A DNA stretch of 8,823 nucleotides from JBJXGC01 sp046154545 (GTDB taxonomy: Bacteria; Chloroflexota; Dehalococcoidia; Tepidiformales; Tepidiformaceae): assembly GCA_046154545.1 (NCBI GenBank), contig JBJXGC010000263.1:1-8823 (forward strand), given 5' to 3'. Below the pieces are notes generated by a model. That model made no database searches and was not told the origin of the DNA. It was given only the letters and a program-made list of their open reading frames with translations. Of this stretch, positions 1 through 5,896 are shown in pieces (the first letter of the stretch is position 1; every line of letters begins with the position of its first letter). Both the position numbers and the translations under genes were made by a program.

Positions 1-431
1 GCCCATGGCCCCGCCTCGCCGAAGCCGGCCGCCCGGGCGTAGACGAGGCGGGGGTTGATCGCCCGGGTCGAAACCTCGTCCGCCCCGAACTCGGCCAGCG
101 GCCCCACCATCAGGTTCGTCACCAGCACGTCGGCCGCCCGCACGAGCGCCTCGAAGACCGGCCGGGCGAGCGGGTTGCGGAGGTCGAGGGCGAGGGCCTG
201 CTTGTTCCGGTTGCAAGTCGACCAGAGCAGGTTCGACCCGTCCGGCGTGCGCAGGTCGACACCGTAGACGCTCGCCAGGTTGCGTCCGAAGTCCCCGACG
301 CCCGCCTTCTCGACCTTGACGACGCTCGCCCCGAGGTCAGCGAGCAGCGTGCCGGCGATGGGGCCCTGGACCCACATCGTGAGGTCGAGGACGCGGACAC
401 CTGAAAGTGGGCCGGGTGGGAGCTGGGGCAT
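1..431 (-). CDS. CaiB/BaiF family (class III) CoA-transferase, N-terminal part
   Basis: The minus-strand frame is open from an ATG at 431 to the window edge, so 143 residues are visible and the C-terminus is missing. The N-terminus begins MPQLPPGPLSGVRVLDLT and continues with GPIAGTLLADLGASVVKVEK. This is the hallmark opening of family III CoA-transferases (LxGxRVLDLT, then the glycine/alanine-rich ADLGAxVVKVE strand-turn). Further on come NRNKQALALDL and VLVTNLMVGPLAEFGA, also typical. These enzymes move CoA between acyl-CoA and a free carboxylic acid through an aspartyl-CoA anhydride. The catalytic Asp lies beyond the visible part, so activity and substrate cannot be judged. The ATG is favoured by GGAG eight bases upstream and by a TATACT box at 460-465. 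Family assignment is secure; substrate is unknown. Confidence 0.93.
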   Translation of the reverse strand, partial: MPQLPPGPLSGVRVLDLTMWVQGPIAGTLLADLGASVVKVEKAGVGDFGRNLASVYGVDLRTPDGSNLLWSTCNRNKQALALDLRNPLARPVFEALVRAADVLVTNLMVGPLAEFGADEVSTRAINPRLVYARAAGFGEAGPW

Positions 432-459
432 GGCGGGTTCTCCGGGTTGAAGTGGCCGG

Positions 460-465
460 AGTATA
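460..465 (-). promoter_or_regulatory. Putative -10 box for the CoA-transferase gene
   Basis: On the minus strand TATACT (5 of 6 to TATAAT) lies 28 bases before the CoA-transferase ATG, with GGAG between them. No convincing -35 box is seen 16-18 bases upstream, where the sequence is very GC-rich. A start point near 453 would give a leader of about 22 bases. Confidence 0.4.
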
Positions 466-537
466 CGATTCAGCCGCCGCCACCGGGCGTGGGCCCAAAG
501 CCGGTGTTGCACGAACTGCGTCCAACGGCCCGAAAGG

Positions 538-789
538 CTACACGAAGAGTCGCAGCCCCAGCCCGGCATCCCCTATCAGCTTCTCGACCTTGCGTGCAAA
601 CGGGACGTCCCGGAGGTCGATGCCCGCGCTTGCGTCGATGAACTCGACACCCAGGACGGCGCCGTCCGCCGAGTAATCGATCAGGCGCATGTCATCCAGG
701 GCGTGCGTCCGTGCCACCTGCTCACGGGGGACGAGCTGGACGTGCAGCACGTCGGCTTCTTTATCGTAGTCAACCTGTCCTAAAGCCAT
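538..789 (-). CDS. DUF2283 family small protein
   Basis: This 83-residue protein starts MALGQVDYDKEADVLHVQL and contains RLIDYSADGAVLGVEFIDAS. That is the DUF2283 pattern: an N-terminal YDxEADxLyixL strand, then a DYxxDGxVxGIExxxAS strand-turn-strand. Length fits the family, which is usually 60-90 residues. Function is not established; members are small alpha/beta proteins, sometimes near toxin-antitoxin-like pairs, but no partner gene is seen here. The ATG at 789 has GAGG about 6 bases upstream. The stop TAG is 106 bases before the CoA-transferase start, and that gene has its own -10 candidate, so co-transcription is not required. The 432-537 gap holds nothing else recognisable. Confidence 0.85.
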   Translation of the reverse strand: MALGQVDYDKEADVLHVQLVPREQVARTHALDDMRLIDYSADGAVLGVEFIDASAGIDLRDVPFARKVEKLIGDAGLGLRLFV

Positions 790-867
790 CTGCCGCCTCT
801 GGTCATTCGTCGCCTTCGCTAACGACAGGCGCTGCTACGCATACCGGCAAGAAGGCCCCACAACGAA

Positions 868-902
868 GCCCGCCCCACCTGGCCGTGACCGGTGGGGCGG
901 GC
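868..902 (-). terminator. GC-rich hairpin downstream of the MMPL gene
   Basis: A perfect 12-bp inverted repeat, GCCCGCCCCACC (868-879) and GGTGGGGCGGGC (891-902), encloses an 11-base loop. It lies 32 bases past the MMPL stop codon and about 80 bases before the DUF2283 start, both on the minus strand. Downstream on the minus strand the sequence is only mildly T-rich (TTCGTTGT), so this is an imperfect intrinsic terminator. It is the only strong structure in the 790-933 gap. Confidence 0.55.
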
Positions 903-933
903 GGAGAGCCGCCGGCGATGGGGGACGCCAGCC

Positions 934-3183
934 TTAGCTCCCGGGGAAACCCTCTGCTCCCAGGGCGCCTGCCGGCTCGCGCCGGGGCGCCGGGTCCGCG
1001 GTCGAACTCCCTTCGACATCCACCCGCGGGATCCACTCCAGCCAGGAAGGGAGGTACCAGTTCCAGTGCCCGAGCAGGGCCATGCTCGCCGGCACCAGGA
1101 CCGTCCGGACGATGGTCGCGTCGAGGAGCACAGCCACGGCCAGGCCGAAGCCCATCTGCTGGAACGAGACCATCTGACCGGCGGCGAAGCCACCGAAGAC
1201 CGCGACCATGATGGCCGCCGCGCCGGTAATCATCCCGGCCGTCGAGCGCACCCCGTAGGCCACCGACTCGGCGTTGTTGCCGGTGTGTTCGAAGCGCTCG
1301 CGGATGCGGCTCAGGAGGAAGACGTGGTAGTCCATAGAGAGCCCGAAGAGCGTCGCGAACATGAAGAGCGGCACCCAGGATTCGATCCGGTCAATCTGCT
1401 GGAAGCCGAACAGTTCGTTGCCGATCCCTTCCTGGAAGACCAGCACCATCAGCCCGTAGGCGGCGCCGACCGACAGCAGGTTCATCACGATCGCCTTGAG
1501 CGGGACCACGATGCTGCGGAAGACGACCAGCAGGATGATGAAGCTCATCCCCAGGACGAAGGCGAAGACCGGGATGGTGGCGGCGCTGATGACGCCCGTG
1601 TCGTCGATCCCCTCGGCCGTCATGCCGGTGACGAGCGTGCGGGCCTCGACCCCGGCGAAGGCAGCCGGGATGTAGTCGTCGCGGAGGCGCTGGACGGCGT
1701 CCCCGGCACGTGAATCCTGGGGGTCGCCCGCGAGCGGCACCCGGATGAGGGCGAGGTCGCCAGCGGGGCTGGTTTCGACTGTGGCCGGGCCGAACTCGGG
1801 GTCCGCCTTGAGGCGGTCGATGAGCCGCGCCGTGGCGGCCGTGATGGCCGGGCTGCTGACGTCCGTGGCGTCGATCACGACTTCGGCGGGGCTGAGGATA
1901 CCGGCGCTGAACTCCTCGTTGAGGATGGCGAAGGCGCGGTAGGCCTCGGTGTCGGCCGGGAGGGCGCTAATCCCGACCCAGCCGAGCTTGAGGCCGGCCA
2001 GCGGCGCCGCCGCCGCGACGAGCAGCCCGACCGAGGCGACAACGCTGATCACCGGGTGGCGCATCACCAGGCCGGTCGAGCGGTCCCAGAAGCTCCGCTC
2101 CGAGACCTTCCGGCGCCTGCGGCCGGGGATGCCGATACGCACGCTGTTCACGCGGTCGCCGAGGAGCCGGAGGACCGCCGGGAGGAGGGTGAGGGCCGCG
2201 AATACCGAGGTTGCGACCACGAGGATGGCGCCGACGCCAAGGCTCCGGAAGATGCTGTTCGGCACCAGGATCATGCCGCAGAGGGCGACGATCACCGCCA
2301 TGCCGGAGAAGAGCACCGAGCGGCTGGCCGTCGCCCCCGCCTTCACGATCGCCTCGTCCCGCTCCAGCCCGTCCCGCCGCTCTTCCCGGAAGCGCTGGAC
2401 GATAAGCAGCGTGTAGTCGATGCCGACGGCCAGGCCCATCGTCGTCACGAAGTTCACGACGAAGGTTGAAAGCGTGAACTGCTGGCCGATGACGGTCGTC
2501 AGGCCGACCGCGATGATGATCGACGCGATCCCGAGGAGGAGCGGGATGCCGGCCGCGACCAGCGCGCCAAAGACGAGCACCAGGATGACAAGCGCGATCG
2601 GGACACCGACGAACTCCGCCGTCTCGAGGTCGCTCTTCGATGTCTCGGTGAAGGCGAGGGCACCGCTGCCATCACCACCTGTGACGACCGTGAAGCCGGC
2701 CTTGCCGTCGAACCGCTCGATGGCGTTGATCAGCGGCTTCACCGCCTTCTCGGCGTCGTCGGGGTTGCCCGCGAGGGTGACCGGCAGGATCGTCGTGCGG
2801 CGGTCCTCCGAGACGAGCCCCGGGGCCTGCGCTTCATACGTATTCGTCACGGCCGCCACGCTCCCGGGCAGGCCACGGAGCGCGGACGTCACCTCGGCGA
2901 CCAGCGCCTGGTACTCCGCGTCATCGACCGTCTTGCCGGTCGATTGGATGACCACGGTCTCGCGGGCGGGCAGGTCGCCGCCGTAGAAGCGGTCCTCAAG
3001 CAGCGTGTTGGCGATGCGCGAGTCCGTATCGACGTAGTTCTCGGCCGAGGCGGTGAGCACGTCGCCCACTTTCGAGGCGAGGACCACACCGGCCACGAGC
3101 AAGGCGACCCAGACAGCGACCACAAGCCACGGGCGGCGGGTGCTGAAGCGGGCGAGGCGTTCGGGTGAAGGGAAGGCTGTCAC
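934..3183 (-). CDS. MMPL/RND-family membrane transporter
   Basis: This 749-residue protein has the MMPL layout. There is one N-terminal TM segment (about 19-38), an extracytoplasmic domain (about 40-188), a TM bundle (about 192-340), a basic cytoplasmic stretch GRRRRK (354-359), a further TM (about 377-397), a second external domain (about 400-530) and a final TM bundle (about 535-705). The paired proton-relay Asp-Tyr motifs are intact: D256-Y257 in GIDYTLLIVQRFREE and D618-Y619 in SMDYHVFLLSRIRER. The end of the last bundle, DATIVRTVLVPASMALLG, is also typical. Family members use the proton gradient to export lipids, siderophores or drugs; the substrate here is unknown. The start is GTG with AGGAG seven bases upstream. 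It follows the 74-residue gene by 42 bases, so the two are probably co-transcribed under the TetR-type operator at 3466-3501. Confidence 0.95.
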   Translation of the reverse strand: MTAFPSPERLARFSTRRPWLVVAVWVALLVAGVVLASKVGDVLTASAENYVDTDSRIANTLLEDRFYGGDLPARETVVIQSTGKTVDDAEYQALVAEVTSALRGLPGSVAAVTNTYEAQAPGLVSEDRRTTILPVTLAGNPDDAEKAVKPLINAIERFDGKAGFTVVTGGDGSGALAFTETSKSDLETAEFVGVPIALVILVLVFGALVAAGIPLLLGIASIIIAVGLTTVIGQQFTLSTFVVNFVTTMGLAVGIDYTLLIVQRFREERRDGLERDEAIVKAGATASRSVLFSGMAVIVALCGMILVPNSIFRSLGVGAILVVATSVFAALTLLPAVLRLLGDRVNSVRIGIPGRRRRKVSERSFWDRSTGLVMRHPVISVVASVGLLVAAAAPLAGLKLGWVGISALPADTEAYRAFAILNEEFSAGILSPAEVVIDATDVSSPAITAATARLIDRLKADPEFGPATVETSPAGDLALIRVPLAGDPQDSRAGDAVQRLRDDYIPAAFAGVEARTLVTGMTAEGIDDTGVISAATIPVFAFVLGMSFIILLVVFRSIVVPLKAIVMNLLSVGAAYGLMVLVFQEGIGNELFGFQQIDRIESWVPLFMFATLFGLSMDYHVFLLSRIRERFEHTGNNAESVAYGVRSTAGMITGAAAIMVAVFGGFAAGQMVSFQQMGFGLAVAVLLDATIVRTVLVPASMALLGHWNWYLPSWLEWIPRVDVEGSSTADPAPRREPAGALGAEGFPGS

Positions 3184-3225
3184 GGCGGGTCTCCTGGGTT
3201 CAGTGTTGGAGGAACTTGGGGCGGT

Positions 3226-3450
3226 TCAGGCCCCCTGGCGCGGAGCGAAGAGACGGCGGACGGCGTTGGGGCGCCGCTGCAGTCGGCCGGTCAGTTCGGC
3301 CACGCGCTGTTCGGTCCGAATGTCGGCGAAGATGCGCTCCTGTTCGGCGGCCCGGCGGAGCCATTCCGGCTCCCGGTCGCCCCCGAAGATCGTGTGGTCG
3401 TTGGCGCTGTAGTAGCGGGGGTCGGCAATCGGCAGGCTGTTGAAGGACAT
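3226..3450 (-). CDS. Small hydrophilic protein preceding the MMPL transporter
   Basis: I do not recognise this 74-residue protein. It starts MSFNSLPIADPRYYSANDHT and has no signal peptide or membrane segment. A charged, probably helical middle (about 27-60, with EWLRRAAEQERIFADI and RTEQRVAELTGRLQRR) is followed by a basic tail ending LFAPRQGA. Support for its being real is an ATG preceded by AGGAG with a 7-base spacer, the same arrangement as the MMPL start. It is also first in the unit, directly behind the operator/promoter, and ends 42 bases before MMPL. By position it could be a cytosolic accessory or modulator of the exporter, but that is inference only. The upstream gene ends 27 bases before its start. 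Confidence 0.7.
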   Translation of the reverse strand: MSFNSLPIADPRYYSANDHTIFGGDREPEWLRRAAEQERIFADIRTEQRVAELTGRLQRRPNAVRRLFAPRQGA

Positions 3451-3465
3451 GGCTGGACTCCTGAA

Positions 3466-3501
3466 GTGAATGTCTGTTCACGTGAATGAACGTGCATTCA
3501 C
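3466..3501. promoter_or_regulatory. TetR-type operator in front of the 74-aa/MMPL unit
   Basis: The core GTGAATGAACGTGCATTCAC (3482-3501) is an 18/20 palindrome containing TGAATGA-ACGT-GCATTCA (3483-3500). It matches the site at 4767-4784 in 14 of 18 positions. A further direct GTGAATG half-site lies 16 bases away at 3466-3472, and a perfect TTCACGTGAA palindrome spans 3477-3486, so more than one dimer could bind. The core overlaps the candidate -10 and start point of the MMPL unit, as expected for repression. It also overlaps the last codons of the 207-residue membrane-protein gene. Confidence 0.75.
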
Positions 3502-4101
3502 AGTAGCCGATGCCCTGCCCCGTTTCAATCCGCCAAAGGGCGGAGTTGGGTCCTTCTGTGTGACCTGGCTCACAATCAGGCCGCTCAGGAGGGCCACGAC
3601 GATTGCGCCGGAGGAGCCAAACATGGCGTGCTGGCGGTCGCCGTCAACGATCACCTGCGACGTGATCAACCAGCCAAGTCCCCACAGGAGTGGGGTTGCC
3701 ACGGCCCACGCCACCCGGCGCCGGGCCGTCAGGTCGGCGGCACTCGCCTGCGCGACGCCCACGACGGCGCCGGTGAGCATGCCCATCGCCATCAGGCTCG
3801 ATGGGCTCGTCCGGTAGTCAACCGCTCCGGCGCCCAGCACCAGCCCACCGGCCATCCCGAGCGACGTCGCCGCTGCCCACGCCAGCCGCCGGCCCAGGGA
3901 ACTCGCCCGGGCGGCGGCCTGCACCGCTCCAAGGACTGCCCCGGCGGCGAGGCCTCCGGCCGCTGCGGACAACGGCGTGTCGATAGGCCCGGCCACCGCC
4001 CGGGCCACGACACCGGCCAGCGGGAACCCCACGAAGCTCAGTGACCAACGGAACCACGGCTTCCATGGCATGGCCCGGCTTGCTGATACGATGGTGTTCA
4101 T
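3478..4101 (-). CDS. Polytopic membrane protein with internal repeats
   Basis: This is a 207-residue hydrophobic protein of unknown function. Five to six TM segments are likely, near 18-38, 46-63, 72-94, 102-119, 128-150 and 161-181. Two internal units resemble each other: GGLAAGAVLGAVQAAAR then RRLAWAAATSLGMAGG (49-86), and MGMLTGAVVGVAQASA then RRRVAWAVATPLLWGLG (106-143). Each has a Gly-rich helix ending in (V/A)QA and an R-R-x-AW helix. Similar Gly-rich/AW repeat proteins are common among uncharacterised membrane proteins of Chloroflexota and relatives; this is memory, not a search. The ATG at 4101 has GGAGG four bases upstream. It is divergent from the MarR gene with an inverted repeat between, suggesting MarR control. 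Its 3' end carries the promoter and operator of the next gene. Confidence 0.8.
   Translation of the reverse strand: MNTIVSASRAMPWKPWFRWSLSFVGFPLAGVVARAVAGPIDTPLSAAAGGLAAGAVLGAVQAAARASSLGRRLAWAAATSLGMAGGLVLGAGAVDYRTSPSSLMAMGMLTGAVVGVAQASAADLTARRRVAWAVATPLLWGLGWLITSQVIVDGDRQHAMFGSSGAIVVALLSGLIVSQVTQKDPTPPFGGLKRGRASATVNARSFT
3500..3528 (-). promoter_or_regulatory. Putative sigma70-type promoter of the 74-aa/MMPL unit
   Basis: On the minus strand TTGAAA (3528-3523) is followed after exactly 17 bases by TACTGT (3505-3500). The -35 box is good (5 of 6); the -10 is weak (3 of 6). The expected start point, about 3493, falls inside the TetR-type palindrome. The promoter lies within the 3' end of the upstream membrane-protein gene. 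Confidence 0.45.
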
Positions 4102-4127
4102 GAGTCCTCCGCACCGTCCAAAGGGTC

Positions 4128-4150
4128 AGTAACTTGACGGTGGAGTTACT
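4128..4150. promoter_or_regulatory. Putative MarR operator in the divergent intergenic region
   Basis: A perfect 7-bp inverted repeat, AGTAACT (4128-4134) and AGTTACT (4144-4150), has a 9-base spacer. Centre-to-centre spacing is 16 bases. It is an AT-rich island in GC-rich DNA, placed between the divergent membrane-protein start (4101) and the MarR start (4170). MarR proteins usually bind such AT-rich palindromes in their own divergent promoter regions. One dimer could control both genes. Clear promoter hexamers were not found, although TACGAT (4152-4157) could be a -10 box for a nearly leaderless MarR transcript. Confidence 0.6.
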
Positions 4151-4169
4151 TTACGATGAAGATAGTGGC

Positions 4170-4769
4170 ATGTCAACATACTCACCTGAAGATCTCGTCG
4201 CCCTCCTGCGCCGGTTCGCCCTCGAACGGGATCGCTACGTCAAGCTCCTTGCCCGCGGCTTCGGCATGGGCCGGGCCGAGTTCGACGCGTTGGACTACAT
4301 CGAGGAAGCGGGCGCGCTGACACCGAACCAGCTCTCCGACCTGCTCTGCCTCACATCGGGGGCGACCACCGCCCTCATCGACCGCCTGGAGGCAGCCGGC
4401 ACCGTCAGCCGCAGCCCCCATCCCACCGACCGGCGCAGCGTGGTCCTCCACCTGACCACCCCCTCCGCCCAGGCCGGGGCCGCCCGCCTGAGCCCCTACC
4501 TCCAGGACATCGCGGCAGCGGCCCAGGCCTTGAACGAAGCGGAGCGTGCCACGGTCGGTGCTTTTTTGGCCGCTGCTGAAGCGGCGGCGGCGAAGCACGC
4601 GCGCATCGCGGCAGCGACACCTGGAAAAGAGCGCTCCTCGGCCCTGCCCAACAGCGGCCCGGCGGCCGTTGCGCCGCGCCTCAGGCGGGGCCGTGGGCAA
4701 GAAGCCCCGGCACCCGCGGGGAAGCCCCCATTGCATGGATCGGCGGACGGCTCAATTATCCCAAGCTGA
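4170..4769 (+). CDS. MarR-family winged-helix transcriptional regulator
   Basis: This 199-residue protein has a clear MarR core: an N-terminal helix (about 6-30), then LTPNQLSDLLCLTSGATTAL (50-69) as helix-turn-helix. The recognition helix SGATTALIDRLEAAG and the wing PTDRRSVVLHLT (85-96) with the conserved D-R-R follow. MarR dimers repress divergent genes and release DNA on binding a phenolic or lipophilic ligand. ATG 4170 is preferred; an in-frame TTG at 4134 would put the start inside the putative operator. The ribosome site is weak (GAAG), so a near-leaderless mRNA is possible. After the usual domain, about 50 extra residues rich in Ala, Pro, Gly and Arg (from about 150) have no recognisable fold. 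The TGA stop forms the first bases of the TetR-type operator at 4767. Confidence 0.93.
   Translation: MSTYSPEDLVALLRRFALERDRYVKLLARGFGMGRAEFDALDYIEEAGALTPNQLSDLLCLTSGATTALIDRLEAAGTVSRSPHPTDRRSVVLHLTTPSAQAGAARLSPYLQDIAAAAQALNEAERATVGAFLAAAEAAAAKHARIAAATPGKERSSALPNSGPAAVAPRLRRGRGQEAPAPAGKPPLHGSADGSIIPS
4731..4759 (+). promoter_or_regulatory. Putative promoter for the TetR gene
   Basis: TTGCAT (4731-4736) and AATTAT (4754-4759) are separated by 17 bases, inside the 3' end of the MarR gene. The -35 matches 3 of 6 and the -10 matches 4 of 6. The predicted start point, about 4766, abuts the operator at 4767-4784, which makes autorepression plausible. It would give a leader of about 225 bases before the TetR ATG. 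Confidence 0.35.
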
Positions 4770-4784
4770 ATGACCACTCATTCA
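4767..4784. promoter_or_regulatory. TetR-type operator upstream of the TetR gene
   Basis: TGAATGA-CCAC-TCATTCA is a perfect 7-4-7 inverted repeat, the classical layout of a TetR/AcrR-family operator. It starts on the MarR stop codon and lies 208 bases before the TetR ATG, with a candidate promoter directly upstream. The near copy at 3483-3500 ties this regulator to the MMPL unit. A short TTCAT-C-ATGAA palindrome (4781-4791) overlaps its right arm. Confidence 0.75.
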
Positions 4785-4848
4785 TCATGAACGCATGGCC
4801 AAAGGCCAGGGGCATGGGATGACAAAGTTGAGCTCCGAACGCCGCACT

Positions 4849-4890
4849 CCCTCGCCCGCCGCAGCGGGAGAGGGCCGGGGTGAGGGCCGC
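4849..4890. repeat. REP-like dispersed intergenic element
   Basis: An 11-bp imperfect inverted repeat, CCCTCGCCCGC (4849-4859) and GCGGGAGAGGG (4864-4874), has one mismatch and a CGCA loop. It is followed by GCCGGGGTGAGGG (4875-4887). The combination of a CCCTC/GAGGG hairpin with a GCCGGGGTGAGGG tail is a pattern I know as a common dispersed intergenic repeat in many high-GC genomes. It sits in the leader of the TetR gene, in the 4770-4991 gene-free stretch, which otherwise holds only the operator and a small TGGCC-AAA-GGCCA hairpin (4794-4806). Confidence 0.6.
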
Positions 4891-4991
4891 GCCGGCCACG
4901 CGGAGCCCAACGCCGTCCCGATCGTCCCCCACGATGGACAACGGTTAAGACCAGAAGGACCGTGCCCCCTTCCAGGCCCTTGGAGTTCGCT

Positions 4992-5639
4992 ATGAGCCGA
5001 GTCACTGATGCCCACGTCGAAGCCCGCCGCGAAAGCATCCTCGAGGCCGCCGTCGAAGTCTTCGCCCGCAAGGGCATGCAGACCGCCACCATGGCCGAGA
5101 TCGCCGAGGCGGCTGGCCTCTCCGCGGGCGCCATCTACCGCTACTTCCCGAACAAGGAAGCACTCGCCACGGCCTGCATGCACGACTCCACCGGCCACAT
5201 CCTCGACGACTGGCGGCAGCTCGGGGCCGACGGCGCCGACCCCCGCGACGTCTTCAACGCCATCGCCCGCGGCTCATTCGACGAGATGAAGGCGCCCGAT
5301 GCCCCCCAGCACACGCTGCTCATGGTCGAAAACCAGCTCACCGCCGCCCGTTCCGGGAATTCGGCCTATGCCGCCGAGGTCCAGCACGAACACACCCTCA
5401 TCGTCGCCGGCCTGGCCGAAGCTATCGCGCGGATGCAGGAGGCGGGCTCGTTCCCGGCCGAACTCGACGCCAACCTCACGGCTGAGTCATTGATGGCGCT
5501 CTACGTCGGGACGCGCATAGCCCGCCTCCTCAACCCGTCCCTCGATTCTGATGCGATGCTCACCCAGGTCGCCGGCCTGATGGCCCTTGCCGCCGAATCC
5601 GCCGCCCGGGGCACGCGCCTCGCCGGCCTCCCCGCCTGA
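4992..5639 (+). CDS. TetR/AcrR-family transcriptional regulator
   Basis: This 215-residue protein is of normal TetR length. The N-terminal DNA-binding domain runs from ARRESILEAAVEVFARKGMQ (11-30) through TATMAEIAEAAGLSAGAIYR (31-50) to YFPNKEAL (51-58), an almost textbook TetR helix-turn-helix. The remainder (about 60-210) is the helical ligand-binding and dimerisation domain and does not reveal the ligand. ATG 4992 is chosen because GGAG lies six bases upstream; an in-frame GTG at 4962 lacks a good site. It lies downstream of MarR in the same direction but has its own operator and probable promoter at the end of the MarR gene. The paired palindromes suggest that it represses itself and the 74-aa/MMPL unit. 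Confidence 0.95.
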   Translation: MSRVTDAHVEARRESILEAAVEVFARKGMQTATMAEIAEAAGLSAGAIYRYFPNKEALATACMHDSTGHILDDWRQLGADGADPRDVFNAIARGSFDEMKAPDAPQHTLLMVENQLTAARSGNSAYAAEVQHEHTLIVAGLAEAIARMQEAGSFPAELDANLTAESLMALYVGTRIARLLNPSLDSDAMLTQVAGLMALAAESAARGTRLAGLPA

Positions 5640-5666
5640 AAACGGCGCCCGCGCCCCACCCTGCCG

Positions 5667-5672
5667 TAGACT
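5667..5672 (+). promoter_or_regulatory. Possible -10 box for the ferredoxin gene
   Basis: TAGACT (4 of 6 to TATAAT) lies 27 bases before the ferredoxin ATG, in the 60-base gap after TetR. No -35 box is evident in the GC-rich DNA upstream. Read-through from TetR is equally possible. Confidence 0.25.
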
Positions 5673-5699
5673 CCCCGCACACCCCCCAGGGAGAGGACG

Positions 5700-5891
5700 A
5701 TGAAGGTCACAGTCAGCCGCATAAAGTGCCTGCGCAGCGGGCAATGTACCTACCTCCACCCGAAGCTCTTCAAGGAGGGTGAGGACGGCTACCCCACCGT
5801 CCTCGTGGACGAACTCCCGGATGACCTCAAGGAAGAAGCCGAAGACGCCGCCGACATCTGCCCCAGCGGCGCCATCGACATCGAGGAGTAG
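5700..5891 (+). CDS. Small ferredoxin, 3-Cys [3Fe-4S]/[4Fe-4S] type
   Basis: This 63-residue acidic protein has three cysteines in the arrangement of the single-cluster ferredoxins that often serve cytochromes P450 and other oxygenases. These are C10 and C16 in CLRSGQC, followed by HPKLFKEGEDGYPTV, and C54 in ICPSGAIDIEE. Only three Cys are present, which fits a [3Fe-4S] cluster or a [4Fe-4S] cluster with a non-Cys ligand. The family motif Cx5C...CPxxAI and the DG turn are intact, and length is normal. It would act as a cytosolic one-electron carrier. No P450, reductase or oxygenase is adjacent, so its partner is unknown. The start has a strong AGGGAGAGG ribosome site. It lies 60 bases after the TetR stop. 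Confidence 0.93.
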   Translation: MKVTVSRIKCLRSGQCTYLHPKLFKEGEDGYPTVLVDELPDDLKEEAEDAADICPSGAIDIEE

Positions 5892-5896
5892 GTCTT

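Noticed and set aside
892..1713. A 273-codon plus-strand open frame opposite MMPL
   Set aside because: It overlaps the conserved C-terminal TM bundle of MMPL, and the translation is charged low-complexity sequence.
4134..4169. A TTG start giving the MarR protein 12 more residues
   Set aside because: It lies within the inverted repeat taken as operator, and the extra residues are not MarR-like. The ATG at 4170 is preferred, though its ribosome site is weak.
4962..4991. A GTG start giving the TetR protein 10 more residues
   Set aside because: The ATG at 4992 has GGAG at a proper distance and begins the usual TetR N-terminus.
4795..4995. A 66-codon plus-strand frame ending at an ATGA overlap with the TetR start
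   Set aside because: Most of it is translation of the REP-like element (PSPAAAGEGRGEGR). It has no good ribosome site and no family likeness.
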